Below are positions 53,156 through 60,805 of a DNA stretch of 64,000 bases, piece after piece. The stretch comes from Anoxynatronum sibiricum (GTDB lineage: Bacteria > Bacillota > Clostridia > Peptostreptococcales > Tindalliaceae), in assembly GCF_039414295.1 (NCBI RefSeq), contig NZ_JBCITM010000001.1, positions 310,001-374,000 of the forward strand, written 5' to 3'. Positions within the stretch are counted from its first letter, which is position 1. Each line of letters opens with the position of its first letter. Position numbers and translations under genes: made by a program. The notes under the pieces were generated by a model. The model worked only from the letters and a program-made list of their open reading frames with translations, ran no database searches and was not told where the DNA came from.

Positions 53156-54037
53156 ATGAGTAATCAAAACGAAATGACCATGTTGGTGGATCACTCCCTC
53201 TGTATCGGGTGTGAAGCCTGTACAGCTGTCTGTAAGAATGTCTATGACAGCGATGCAAGTATATATGATGTCACCCCACTGATTTTTCGCACCAAAATCA
53301 GCGAACTGAATACAGGAGAATACTACAGCGGCAGTGCTGCCGGCAGCATGAGAAAGATATATAAGAAAAATGCCTGCCTCCATTGCACTGAGGCTTCCTG
53401 TGTGATGGCCTGTCCCACCAGAGCCTGTCATAAGAATGAAGACGGATTGGTGGTCATCGATGAAAGACTGTGCATCAGCTGCAACTACTGCGCTAAAAAC
53501 TGCCCTTATAATGCCATCAGCTACGATCGGCCAGCCGGGGCTGTTAATAAGTGCAGTCTCTGCGATGCTCGCATTGACCAGGGGTTGGAACCTCTATGCA
53601 GTACTGTCTGCCCCACAAAAGCAGTGCAGTTTGGATCGCGGGATACCATGATTGCCCATGCCAGCCAACGGGTGGAAGATCTGAAAAATCAGGGTTATGT
53701 CAGTGCAAATATATATGGAACCACAGAGTTCAGCGGCCAGCGGGTGCTGATGGTCCTTGATGAAGCACCATCAGCCTACGGATTGCCGGTGAACCCGCAA
53801 ATTCCCCTTTCACTGCGACTCTGGAGTGCACTGCCGCTGCGTCCTCTGGTGCTGGCCGCAGTGGGAGCCGTTGTTGGTTTCAATTTCCTGCATTCCAGGA
53901 AATATGAACAGAAGGCGGCAGAGGTGCGTCAGAAACATGCTGCTGCTCCCTACTGTTATGTGATTCCCGGGCAGGATGAAGATGATGATCTGGAAGCCAT
54001 GGATCGTGAGCGTGAATCCTCAGACAGTTCTTCCTAA
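53156..54037 (+). CDS. FeS electron-transfer subunit with C-terminal membrane helix, second operon
   Basis: Encodes 293 residues with four 4Fe-4S motifs: CIGCEACTAVCKN, CLHCTEASCVMACP, CISCNYCAKNCP and CSLC with CSTVCP. Near residue 225-245 is one hydrophobic segment (LVLAAVGAVVGFNFLHS), followed by a charged, acidic tail (DEDDDLEAMDRE). It is a paralogue of the subunit at 10907, sharing for example YGTTEFSG against YGLDELSG and similar LW-S-PLRPL segments. PsrB/PhsB partners normally lack the terminal anchor, so it looks FdnH-derived although its catalytic partner is PsrA-like. Confidence 0.9.
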   Translation: MSNQNEMTMLVDHSLCIGCEACTAVCKNVYDSDASIYDVTPLIFRTKISELNTGEYYSGSAAGSMRKIYKKNACLHCTEASCVMACPTRACHKNEDGLVVIDERLCISCNYCAKNCPYNAISYDRPAGAVNKCSLCDARIDQGLEPLCSTVCPTKAVQFGSRDTMIAHASQRVEDLKNQGYVSANIYGTTEFSGQRVLMVLDEAPSAYGLPVNPQIPLSLRLWSALPLRPLVLAAVGAVVGFNFLHSRKYEQKAAEVRQKHAAAPYCYVIPGQDEDDDLEAMDRERESSDSSS

Positions 54038-54075
54038 CCATGCCAACCGGCAGAAAATAAGAAGGGGTGAAGCAA

Positions 54076-55404
54076 ATGGAGATGAAATCTTTTAAGGGTG
54101 GTGCTCATGTACCCCACTTTAAACGCTATACAGACCGCATACAGATTCAACCCATGTCAGTGCCAGATCGGGTGATCATTCCCATGCACCAATGTCTGGG
54201 AGCACCCTGCGAACCACTGGTAAAAGCGGGTGACCGTGTTCGTGTTGGTCAAATCATTGGTGACTCAGGTGAGATGATCAGTGCGCCAGTGCATGCCAGC
54301 GTCAACGGAGTGGTGGAAAAAGTGGAAACCCTGGCATACTGCAGTGGTGATGTGGCTAAAAGCGTGATTATTAAAACTGAAGGGAAGGATCATTCCTTCG
54401 AACCATCCGTCAAACGCGATCCGGGAGCCATGAGTAAGGAAGAGACTATTCAGGCCATCAGAGATGCTGGTATTGTTGGGATGGGGGGAGCGTCTTTTCC
54501 CACTCATGTCAATGTGAATACACGGCAGCCAGTGGATTATCTGGTGCTGAATGGTGCTGAGTGTGAACCCTTTCTGACTTGCGACCACAGAGCCATGGTG
54601 GAACGGGCAGATGAGTTGGTGGCAGGGGCAGAAATCTTAAGCCGCGTTATTGGTGCTAAGAAATGTCTCATTGGTATTGAAGTCAACAAACCCGATGCCC
54701 TTGAAACCCTGCAGGAAAAAACCAAAGACAACGAACTGTTTGAGATCGTTCCTTTGGCGGTGAAGTATCCCCAGGGTTTTAAATCCATTCTCATTAAATC
54801 TGCCACCGGCAGAGATGTACGCCGGGGAGCTCGATCAGCTGAAATTGGCTGTATTGTTCGAAATGTGGGGACCACCATTGCTGTCTATGAAGCAGTGGTG
54901 TACGGGAAGCCATTGATTGAACGGGTGATTACCGTCAGCGGTCCCCAAGTCCCTCATCCAGGAAATTTCCTGACAAAAATTGGTACACCTGTGGGTCATA
55001 TGTTGGCACATTGCGGTGTAACCTCCTATGAGGATATGAAAGTGATATTGGGAGGCCCTATGACGGGACGGGCTCAGGACACTCTGGAAGCCCCGGTGAT
55101 CAAAAACAGTACCGGCGTGCTGATGCTGCCTGTTGAAATGGTGCGGGAACATGCGCCTCACGAGCACTGCGTACGGTGTGGCAAGTGTGTGGCCCGATGC
55201 CCCATGCGTTTGTACCCCAATCAGCTGAGTATTTTTGCTGAAACTGAGAACTATGAAGGGTTGGAAGCATGGAACATCATGGACTGTATGGAGTGCGGTA
55301 TCTGTGTGTTCAGCTGTCCTTCCAACCGGCCCATACTTGAATTCATACGACATGCCAAGCCGGTGGTCAAAAAAATGGAGCTGGTGCGCAAACAAGCCCA
55401 GTAG
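54076..55404 (+). CDS. rnfC: RnfC-like electron transport protein, second operon
   Basis: About 442 residues from the ATG at 54076 (MEMKSFKGG), with GAAGGGGTGAAG just upstream. An in-frame ATG-less start at 54067 is alternatively possible. The layout equals that of the gene at 11741: FKGGAHVPHFKRYTDRI, the VHASVNGVVEKV lipoyl-like fold, AGIVGMGGASFPTHVN with NGAECEPFLTCDHR, and two ferredoxin motifs CVRCGKCVARCP and CMECGICVFSCP. Identity to the first copy looks high along the whole length. It is the predicted cytosolic NAD(H)-reactive subunit. Confidence 0.88.
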   Translation: MEMKSFKGGAHVPHFKRYTDRIQIQPMSVPDRVIIPMHQCLGAPCEPLVKAGDRVRVGQIIGDSGEMISAPVHASVNGVVEKVETLAYCSGDVAKSVIIKTEGKDHSFEPSVKRDPGAMSKEETIQAIRDAGIVGMGGASFPTHVNVNTRQPVDYLVLNGAECEPFLTCDHRAMVERADELVAGAEILSRVIGAKKCLIGIEVNKPDALETLQEKTKDNELFEIVPLAVKYPQGFKSILIKSATGRDVRRGARSAEIGCIVRNVGTTIAVYEAVVYGKPLIERVITVSGPQVPHPGNFLTKIGTPVGHMLAHCGVTSYEDMKVILGGPMTGRAQDTLEAPVIKNSTGVLMLPVEMVREHAPHEHCVRCGKCVARCPMRLYPNQLSIFAETENYEGLEAWNIMDCMECGICVFSCPSNRPILEFIRHAKPVVKKMELVRKQAQ

Positions 55405-55422
55405 CAAAGGAGGAGATCGAAA

Positions 55423-56364
55423 ATGATAAAAGCAGAACATTTACCGGTATCAGCGGCACCCTACCTGAAAGATGATGTGTTCATTCATACGGCCATGCGC
55501 GATGTGATGATCGCCCTTTTGCCCATCTCCCTGGTATCTGTCTATTTTTACAAAGGGTATGCACTGATGATGATTGCCCTGTGCATGGCAACGGCAGCGG
55601 CGACAGAAGTCGTTTTTCGCACCATTCGAAAGAAACCGGTGACACTGAAAGATGGCAGCGCTCTCTTAACAGGACTTTTTGTGGCATTGCTGTATCAACC
55701 CACAGCTTCACCTGTATCGGCCGTGCTGGCAACCGTGTTGGCCGTCGGCATCGCCAAAGAGCTGGCAGGCGGACTGGGGATGAACCGCTTAAATCCAGCG
55801 CTTTTTGGCCGTGTCTGCATGATATTTTTGGCACCTCTTCTGGCAAGTGTGATGGTGGGAGTTCCCAACTTAGGAAGCATCGATGTGGTTTCAAAGGCCT
55901 CCCCATTGGCCATGCTGGGTGGCGGAATGGAGATGCCCGGCTACTTGCAGATGTTTTTAGCCTATCCCGGCGGGGCGCTGTCAGAATCTTCTCCTCTGGC
56001 GTTACTGGCGGGCGGTGTCTTCCTCTACATGAAAGGCCATATTAACTGGCGGGTACCGGCATCCATTTTTGTGACAGTATTTGTGCTGTCGCTGGTCACC
56101 GGCCAGGATCCTATCTATCATCTGTTGTCCGGCGGGTTAATGCTGGGTGCCCTCTTTATGGCCACAGACTGGGTCACGGCCCCCATTACCACCGGCGGCA
56201 AATTGATTTTTGGAATCGCCATTGGTTTTCTGGTGATGTTGTTCCGGGTCTTTCTGCCACCGACAGAAGGGGTTGCCTTTTCCATTCTTATAATGAATGC
56301 TTTTGTACCTGTCATTGATAAATCCACCCGACATCTGGCTTTTCTGGAGCCCAAAGAAGCTTAA
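55423..56364 (+). CDS. rnfD: RnfD-like membrane flavoprotein subunit, second operon
   Basis: Encodes 313 residues with about nine or ten helices. It shares LKDGSALLTGLFVAL, GMNRLNPALFGR, YPGGALSESSPLALL and TDWVTAPIT with the copy at 13078. The flavinylation site reads D-V-V-S-K-A-S, so Ser160 replaces the usual Thr. AAAGGAGGAG precedes the ATG. The gene ends the operon at a terminator. It may pass electrons between RnfC and the anchored FeS subunit; direct evidence is lacking. Confidence 0.88.
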   Translation: MIKAEHLPVSAAPYLKDDVFIHTAMRDVMIALLPISLVSVYFYKGYALMMIALCMATAAATEVVFRTIRKKPVTLKDGSALLTGLFVALLYQPTASPVSAVLATVLAVGIAKELAGGLGMNRLNPALFGRVCMIFLAPLLASVMVGVPNLGSIDVVSKASPLAMLGGGMEMPGYLQMFLAYPGGALSESSPLALLAGGVFLYMKGHINWRVPASIFVTVFVLSLVTGQDPIYHLLSGGLMLGALFMATDWVTAPITTGGKLIFGIAIGFLVMLFRVFLPPTEGVAFSILIMNAFVPVIDKSTRHLAFLEPKEA

Positions 56365-56386
56365 GCTGTGAAAAATGAACAGAATC

Positions 56387-56422
56387 AAACCTGCGCCTGC
56401 TGCTTATGCGGCAGGTTTTTTT
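56387..56422 (+). terminator. terminator of the second oxidoreductase-rnfCD operon
   Basis: AAACCTGC (56387-56394) pairs with GCAGGTTT (56411-56418), followed by a run of T to 56422. Confidence 0.82.
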
Positions 56423-56450
56423 CATGCTATAAATCAAATGTACGAAGACA

Positions 56451-56479
56451 TGGAAAATGGGAGCTGAAAGAGGTACAAT
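56451..56479 (+). promoter_or_regulatory. possible promoter of uvrC
   Basis: TGGAAA and TACAAT with a 17-base spacer, about 80 bases before uvrC. The -35 box is weak. Confidence 0.4.
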
Positions 56480-56560
56480 AGAATTACATGACGAATCTGG
56501 TTAATCAAAAAGAAGAGAAACACGCCAATAACTGATGATGGACTGGAATGAGGGCATATA

Positions 56561-58456
56561 ATGATGAAAGAAATGACATTGGAGGAAAAGCTGAAAAACT
56601 TGCCTGATCAGCCTGGTATTTATCAAATGCTGGATGACCGCAAGGAAATCATCTATGTGGGAAAAGCACGCAGTCTGAAAAACCGCGTACGTCAATATTT
56701 TCATTCAGAAAACAATCATCCGCCGAAGGTGCGGGCCATGATGCAAAGAGTAAGAGATCTCAACACTATTGTGACAGATACAGAAGTAGAAGCCTTAATT
56801 CTTGAATGCAACCTCATTAAGGAAAGTCGGCCTCGTTATAATATTTTGCTGCGGGATGATAAAAGTTATCCCTATATCAAAATCACACAGCAGGAAAGCT
56901 TTCCCCGGGTGATGAAAACCCGCAATCTGGTGAAGGATGGTTCCCGATATTTCGGCCCCTATACAGATGCCGGGGCAGTGAACGAAACCCTGGAATTGAT
57001 TCGACGCATGTATCCACTCAAATCCTGTTCACGAAAAATTGACACGAAAAGCGGCCGCATTGAGCGACCCTGCCTCAATTATCATATTCGAAAATGCCTG
57101 GGTCCATGCAAAGGTGGATTACATCAGCAAGAATACCGGGAAATGATTCAGCAAGTCATCCTCTTGCTGGAAGGAAAACAGACTGAACTGCAAAAAGCAC
57201 TTGATCGGCGGATGAAAGACGCCGCAGAAAGCCTTGATTTTGAACAGGCAGCCATATTAAGAGACCAGCTTGCAGCGCTGGAAAAGGTAACTGAAAAACA
57301 AAAAATGGACCGGGGGAGCGGTCATGATCAAGATGTGATTGCAACCGCCTCCAATGACGATGAAACCTGCGTGCAAGTGTTCACAGTGCAGGATGGTAAG
57401 ATTGTGCGCCAGCATCATCATTTGATGAAAACCGACCAAGGTGAAGCTGCTGGTCATATTCTGGCATCATTTATCAAACTGTTTTACGATAATGCGCCCA
57501 TGGTTCCAGGAGAAATACTGCTGGAAAAGCCGGTGGATGACCAGCAGGTCATAGAAGATTGGCTTGCCGACAAACGGCACCGAAAGGTGTCTTTACTGGT
57601 ACCTCAGCGGGGTGAAAAGAAACGCCTGGTGGAACTGGTGAAAAAAAATGCACAGTTGCAATTGGAGCAACGTGAAAACCGGCAGCGACAAAAAGAAGCA
57701 GCCGTGACTCAGGTACTGGGTGACTTGCAGCAACTGGCAGATCTTGATCAGCCACCACTGCATATCGAATCAGTGGACATATCCCATACGGCGGGTGTGG
57801 AAACAGTAGGGGTACTGGTGGTCTTTGAAAATGCCAAACCCAGCAAAAAACATTACCGAAAATACCGCATGCGTCAGGTGACAGGACCTGACGACACCGG
57901 CAGCATTGAAGAGCTGCTGACACGACGACTGTATCGGGGCCTTCAGGAGGCCAGGGAAATGGCAGCCGGAGAACGGATTTATGACCAAAGCAGACAGGGA
58001 GTCATGCCAGATTTGCTACTCATTGACGGTGGTGCCGGGCAGGTGTCTGCTGCGGAAAAAGTACTGCAGCGAATGGGGGTGCATATTCCAGTGATGGGCA
58101 TGGTGAAGGATGACAAACACCGCACCAGGTGGCTGTTGAATCGGGGAACTAAAATTGACCTTAAAGGAAATCCGCCATTATGGCGGCTGGTAACTGCAAT
58201 TCAGGATGAAACCCACCGATTTGCCATCAGCTTTCATCAACAGCGACGCAGCAAGCAGTTGACTCATTCAGAGTTAACCACCATTCCAGGCGTTGGTGAC
58301 AAACGCCGGCAGCAGTTGCTGGAACATTTCAGAACCGTTGATGGCTTAAAAAAAGCCACGGTGGAAGAATTGACCCGGGTACCGGGCATTTCCAAAAGCG
58401 TGGCAGAAAATATCACAGCTTATTTTCAGGCACAGCAGCAGACCAGCAAAGAATGA
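56561..58456 (+). CDS. uvrC: excinuclease ABC subunit C
   Basis: Encodes 631 residues. It makes both incisions in nucleotide excision repair. The GIY-YIG nuclease is at the N-terminus (QPGIYQMLDD, IIYVGKARSLKNRV). The UVR domain is SLDFEQAAILRDQL near residue 225. The RNase H-like endonuclease contains ESVDISHTAG and DLLLIDGGAGQV. Tandem helix-hairpin-helix motifs (TIPGVGDKRRQQLL, RVPGISKSVAENI) end the protein. The PspC gene follows after 13 bases. Confidence 0.97.
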   Translation: MMKEMTLEEKLKNLPDQPGIYQMLDDRKEIIYVGKARSLKNRVRQYFHSENNHPPKVRAMMQRVRDLNTIVTDTEVEALILECNLIKESRPRYNILLRDDKSYPYIKITQQESFPRVMKTRNLVKDGSRYFGPYTDAGAVNETLELIRRMYPLKSCSRKIDTKSGRIERPCLNYHIRKCLGPCKGGLHQQEYREMIQQVILLLEGKQTELQKALDRRMKDAAESLDFEQAAILRDQLAALEKVTEKQKMDRGSGHDQDVIATASNDDETCVQVFTVQDGKIVRQHHHLMKTDQGEAAGHILASFIKLFYDNAPMVPGEILLEKPVDDQQVIEDWLADKRHRKVSLLVPQRGEKKRLVELVKKNAQLQLEQRENRQRQKEAAVTQVLGDLQQLADLDQPPLHIESVDISHTAGVETVGVLVVFENAKPSKKHYRKYRMRQVTGPDDTGSIEELLTRRLYRGLQEAREMAAGERIYDQSRQGVMPDLLLIDGGAGQVSAAEKVLQRMGVHIPVMGMVKDDKHRTRWLLNRGTKIDLKGNPPLWRLVTAIQDETHRFAISFHQQRRSKQLTHSELTTIPGVGDKRRQQLLEHFRTVDGLKKATVEELTRVPGISKSVAENITAYFQAQQQTSKE

Positions 58457-58469
58457 AAGGATGATTGGC

Positions 58470-58682
58470 ATGAAACGATTATATTTGTCAGAAACCGATA
58501 AAAAATGGGCTGGTGTCTGCGGAGGAATTGCGGAGTATTTTGCCGTTGATCCAACAATGGTGCGCCTTATATGGGTAGTACTTACCATTTTCAGTGTGGG
58601 ATTTGGCGGCATTATTGCCTACTTGATTGCCATGGCAGTGATTCCAAAACCGCCCAGCCATCAGCAACGGGAGGGTATATGA
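58470..58682 (+). CDS. PspC-domain membrane protein
   Basis: Encodes 70 residues. The plan is that of PspC domains: KRLYLSETDKKWAGVCGGIAEYF, then VDPTMVRLIWVV, then a membrane helix (FSVGFGGIIAYLIAMAVIP). These small proteins are linked to envelope stress in several phyla, though the role of stand-alone clostridial copies is unclear. The start at 58470 lies 9 bases after GAAAGG. Its stop overlaps the hprK start. Confidence 0.88.
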   Translation: MKRLYLSETDKKWAGVCGGIAEYFAVDPTMVRLIWVVLTIFSVGFGGIIAYLIAMAVIPKPPSHQQREGI

Positions 58683-59602
58683 ACACCATAACGGTGGATC
58701 AGCTGATGCACGACCAGCAACTGGTCGACCTGACACCTGATGTGCCTGGCACAGCGCTGATCACCACCAGTGATATGAACCGTCCGGGAATTCAACTGGC
58801 TGGTTACTTTGATTTTTTTGCCTACGAACGTCTTCAGATTATCGGAAAAGTGGAACATCATTTTCTGATGACTTTAGATGAGATCACCCGCAGCCATCGA
58901 TTCGACCGAATTCTTTCCCATCCGCTCCCCTGTATGTTGATCACCAGGGATTTGGAATTACCCAGTGTATTGGTGGAAATTGCTGTTAAACACCAGGTGA
59001 AGCTTTTGGGGAGTCCCATGAATACCACCAAGCTGATTTCCCGCTTAATCAATTACCTGGAGTTTCATTTGGCTGAAACGGCCAGAGTGCATGGTGTTCT
59101 CATGGACATCTATGGTGTGGGTGTTCTGATCACCGGGAAGAGTGGCATCGGTAAGAGCGAAACTGCTGTTGAACTGATTAAACGAAACCATTTGTTGGTG
59201 GCTGACGACACGGTGGAAATCAAGCGGGTGGGTCATGAACTCCTGCTGGGATATGCTCCTGAGCTGACCCGTCACATGATTGAAGTGAGGGGAATCGGCA
59301 TTATGGATGTCAAGAGCCTTTTTGGTGTGGGAGCCATTAAAAATCGGACAGAGATTGATCTGGTGGTGCATCTTGAAGAATGGGACCAACATAAAGACTA
59401 TGATCGCCTGGGATTGGATGAAAAGTTTCGCACCATTCTCGATGTGAAGGTGGAAGAAGTGGTGGTTCCGGTGAAACCAGCCCGAAACATTGCGTTGATC
59501 ATTGAAGTGGCTGCCCGTAATCACCGGCAGAAAAAAATGGGTTATAACGCAGCTCGTGCATTTAATGACAGGCTGATGAACTATCTGGATCAAGACTGGT
59601 AA
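58679..59602 (+). CDS. hprK: HPr kinase/phosphorylase
   Basis: Encodes 307 residues from 58679 (CGGGAGGG upstream; overlaps the PspC stop). It phosphorylates HPr (and Crh) on Ser46 and reverses this with phosphate, producing the corepressor for CcpA. The motifs are ARVHGVLMDIYGVGVLITG with the catalytic His, P-loop GKSGIGKSE, and the HprK signature EVRGIGIMDVKSLFGVGA. The presence of a CcpA-type site at the very next promoter suggests the regulator pathway acts locally too. Confidence 0.96.
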   Translation: MNTITVDQLMHDQQLVDLTPDVPGTALITTSDMNRPGIQLAGYFDFFAYERLQIIGKVEHHFLMTLDEITRSHRFDRILSHPLPCMLITRDLELPSVLVEIAVKHQVKLLGSPMNTTKLISRLINYLEFHLAETARVHGVLMDIYGVGVLITGKSGIGKSETAVELIKRNHLLVADDTVEIKRVGHELLLGYAPELTRHMIEVRGIGIMDVKSLFGVGAIKNRTEIDLVVHLEEWDQHKDYDRLGLDEKFRTILDVKVEEVVVPVKPARNIALIIEVAARNHRQKKMGYNAARAFNDRLMNYLDQDW

Positions 59603-59686
59603 TGAGGGGGCACTGTTCGTTTCAAAAATAACAAACGACACTGGGAGCTAAATCGTCAGTATTTTTGCCTTAATCTAAAAAATATC

Positions 59687-59716
59687 TTGCAGAAACAACG
59701 ACAGGTTGGATATAAT
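59687..59716 (+). promoter_or_regulatory. upstream promoter candidate (P1) of the formate dehydrogenase operon
   Basis: TTGCAG and TATAAT with an 18-base spacer. The inverted repeat ACGACA (59698-59703)/TGTCGT (59717-59722) spans the -10 box and may be an operator. Confidence 0.5.
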
Positions 59717-59786
59717 TGTCGTGTCTGGAATTTCATTTGGGAATGTAACGTTAGAAGTTTTGGGGGTTCTTGTCTAAATTTTAACA

Positions 59787-59800
59787 TGACAACGCTTTCA
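59787..59800. promoter_or_regulatory. catabolite-responsive element (cre) for CcpA
   Basis: TGACAACGCTTTCA matches the consensus TGWAANCGNTNWCA at every fixed position but one (C for A at position 4). It ends 5 bases before a TATAAT box, so a bound CcpA would block RNA polymerase. Confidence 0.6.
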
Positions 59801-59802
59801 TA

Positions 59803-59811
59803 TGCTATAAT
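59803..59811 (+). promoter_or_regulatory. extended -10 promoter (P2) of the formate dehydrogenase operon
   Basis: TGCTATAAT combines the extended -10 TGn with a perfect TATAAT about 95 bases before the first gene. A TTAACA at 59781-59786 gives a 19-base spacer, longer than ideal, which fits an extended -10 promoter. Confidence 0.55.
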
Positions 59812-59904
59812 ATGGAGAGTAAGATTGTGCTGCTGGGGGCTGTGCATGGAGCAGTGATGCTTCATTCGAAATAAAGAAATGATAAGGAACAAGGAGGGTC
59901 ATTG

Positions 59905-60393
59905 ATGGCAAAAGAGTTTTTGACAGAAGAAAACTTTCAGAAATTGGATGAAGTCATTCTTCGACACAAAAACAGACAAGGCGCTTTAATGCCGGTGTTG
60001 CAGGAAGCTCAAGATATTTTTGGCTGCCTGCCCATTGAAGTGCAACGACAAATCTCAGAAGGCATTAAAATTCCAATGAGTGAAATTTATGGCGTAGTCA
60101 CATTCTACTCTCAGTTCACTCTGGAACCCAAGGGCGAGTATACCATCTCAATTTGTATGGGAACTGCCTGCTACGTACGCGGAGCCAAGCCCATGGTCGA
60201 AAAAGTTGCAGAAATGCTAGGCATTGCACCGGGTGAAACATCAGCCGATGCAAAGTTCAGTCTGGTGGCAACCCGCTGTATCGGTGCCTGTGGACTGGCA
60301 CCAATTCTGACAGTAAATGAAGATGTTTATGGAAGACTAACATTGGAAGATATTCCCGGTATTGTTGAAAAATATCAAAAGGAGGGTTCCTGA
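59905..60393 (+). CDS. NuoE-like [2Fe-2S] subunit of NAD-linked formate dehydrogenase
   Basis: Encodes 162 residues from 59905, preceded by AAGGAGGGTC. It is a thioredoxin-fold 2Fe-2S protein of the NuoE/HydA-gamma type, with cluster ligands in CMGTACYVRG and CIGACGLAP. The N-terminal helical part (GALMPVLQEAQDIFGCLP) is also typical. It is the small partner of the NuoF-like subunit, passing electrons between flavin and the catalytic part. First gene of the operon. Confidence 0.93.
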   Translation: MAKEFLTEENFQKLDEVILRHKNRQGALMPVLQEAQDIFGCLPIEVQRQISEGIKIPMSEIYGVVTFYSQFTLEPKGEYTISICMGTACYVRGAKPMVEKVAEMLGIAPGETSADAKFSLVATRCIGACGLAPILTVNEDVYGRLTLEDIPGIVEKYQKEGS

Positions 60394-60394
60394 T

Positions 60395-60760
60395 ATGAAA
60401 TCTATTGCTGAACTGGAAGCCATCCGCAAGAAAGCACAGGACAGTGTGAAACTTCGTTCCGAAAGAGATGGTATTCGTGTGGTGGTTGGTATGGCTACCT
60501 GTGGAATCGCTGCTGGTGCCCGTCCGGTAATGATGGCGTTGGTGGAAGAAGTCAGCAAGCGCCAGTTAAAAAATGTGGTGGTGACACAAACCGGCTGCAT
60601 TGGTGCCTGTCGTCTGGAACCAATGGTTGAAGTGTATCAGGGAGACGAAAAAGTTACTTATGTGAAACTGACTCCCGAAGATGCACGCAAGATTGTTGCA
60701 GAGCATCTGGTTAATGGTCATATTGTCAAAGAATGTACCATTGGGGCTTATGAAAAATAG
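60395..60760 (+). CDS. (2Fe-2S) ferredoxin-domain protein, thioredoxin-fold
   Basis: Encodes 121 residues from 60395 (AAAAGGAGGG upstream). The Cys residues in ATCGIAAGARP and CIGACRLEP are spaced like a NuoE-type 2Fe-2S site. Similar proteins lie between the NuoE and NuoF genes in hydrogenase and formate dehydrogenase bifurcating clusters of anaerobes. It probably adds an electron-transfer site or acts in assembly; this is inference from context. Confidence 0.85.
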   Translation: MKSIAELEAIRKKAQDSVKLRSERDGIRVVVGMATCGIAAGARPVMMALVEEVSKRQLKNVVVTQTGCIGACRLEPMVEVYQGDEKVTYVKLTPEDARKIVAEHLVNGHIVKECTIGAYEK

Positions 60761-60805
60761 ACCTGGCTACAGAGAACTGAAGAATAGGTAAGGAGGGTCA
60801 ACTTT

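Larger units (their letters stand above)
59603..59904. other. intergenic region upstream of the NAD-linked formate dehydrogenase operon
   Basis: About 300 bases without a gene. They hold two promoter candidates (59687-59716 and one with -10 at 59806-59811), a cre-like site at 59787-59800, and the inverted repeat ACGACA/TGTCGT (59698-59722) across the first -10 box. No clear terminator for hprK and no riboswitch that I recognise. Confidence 0.65.

Noticed and set aside
59603..59650. Terminator after hprK
   Set aside because: TCGTTT/AAACGA can pair, but there is no T-run and the outer bases do not match.
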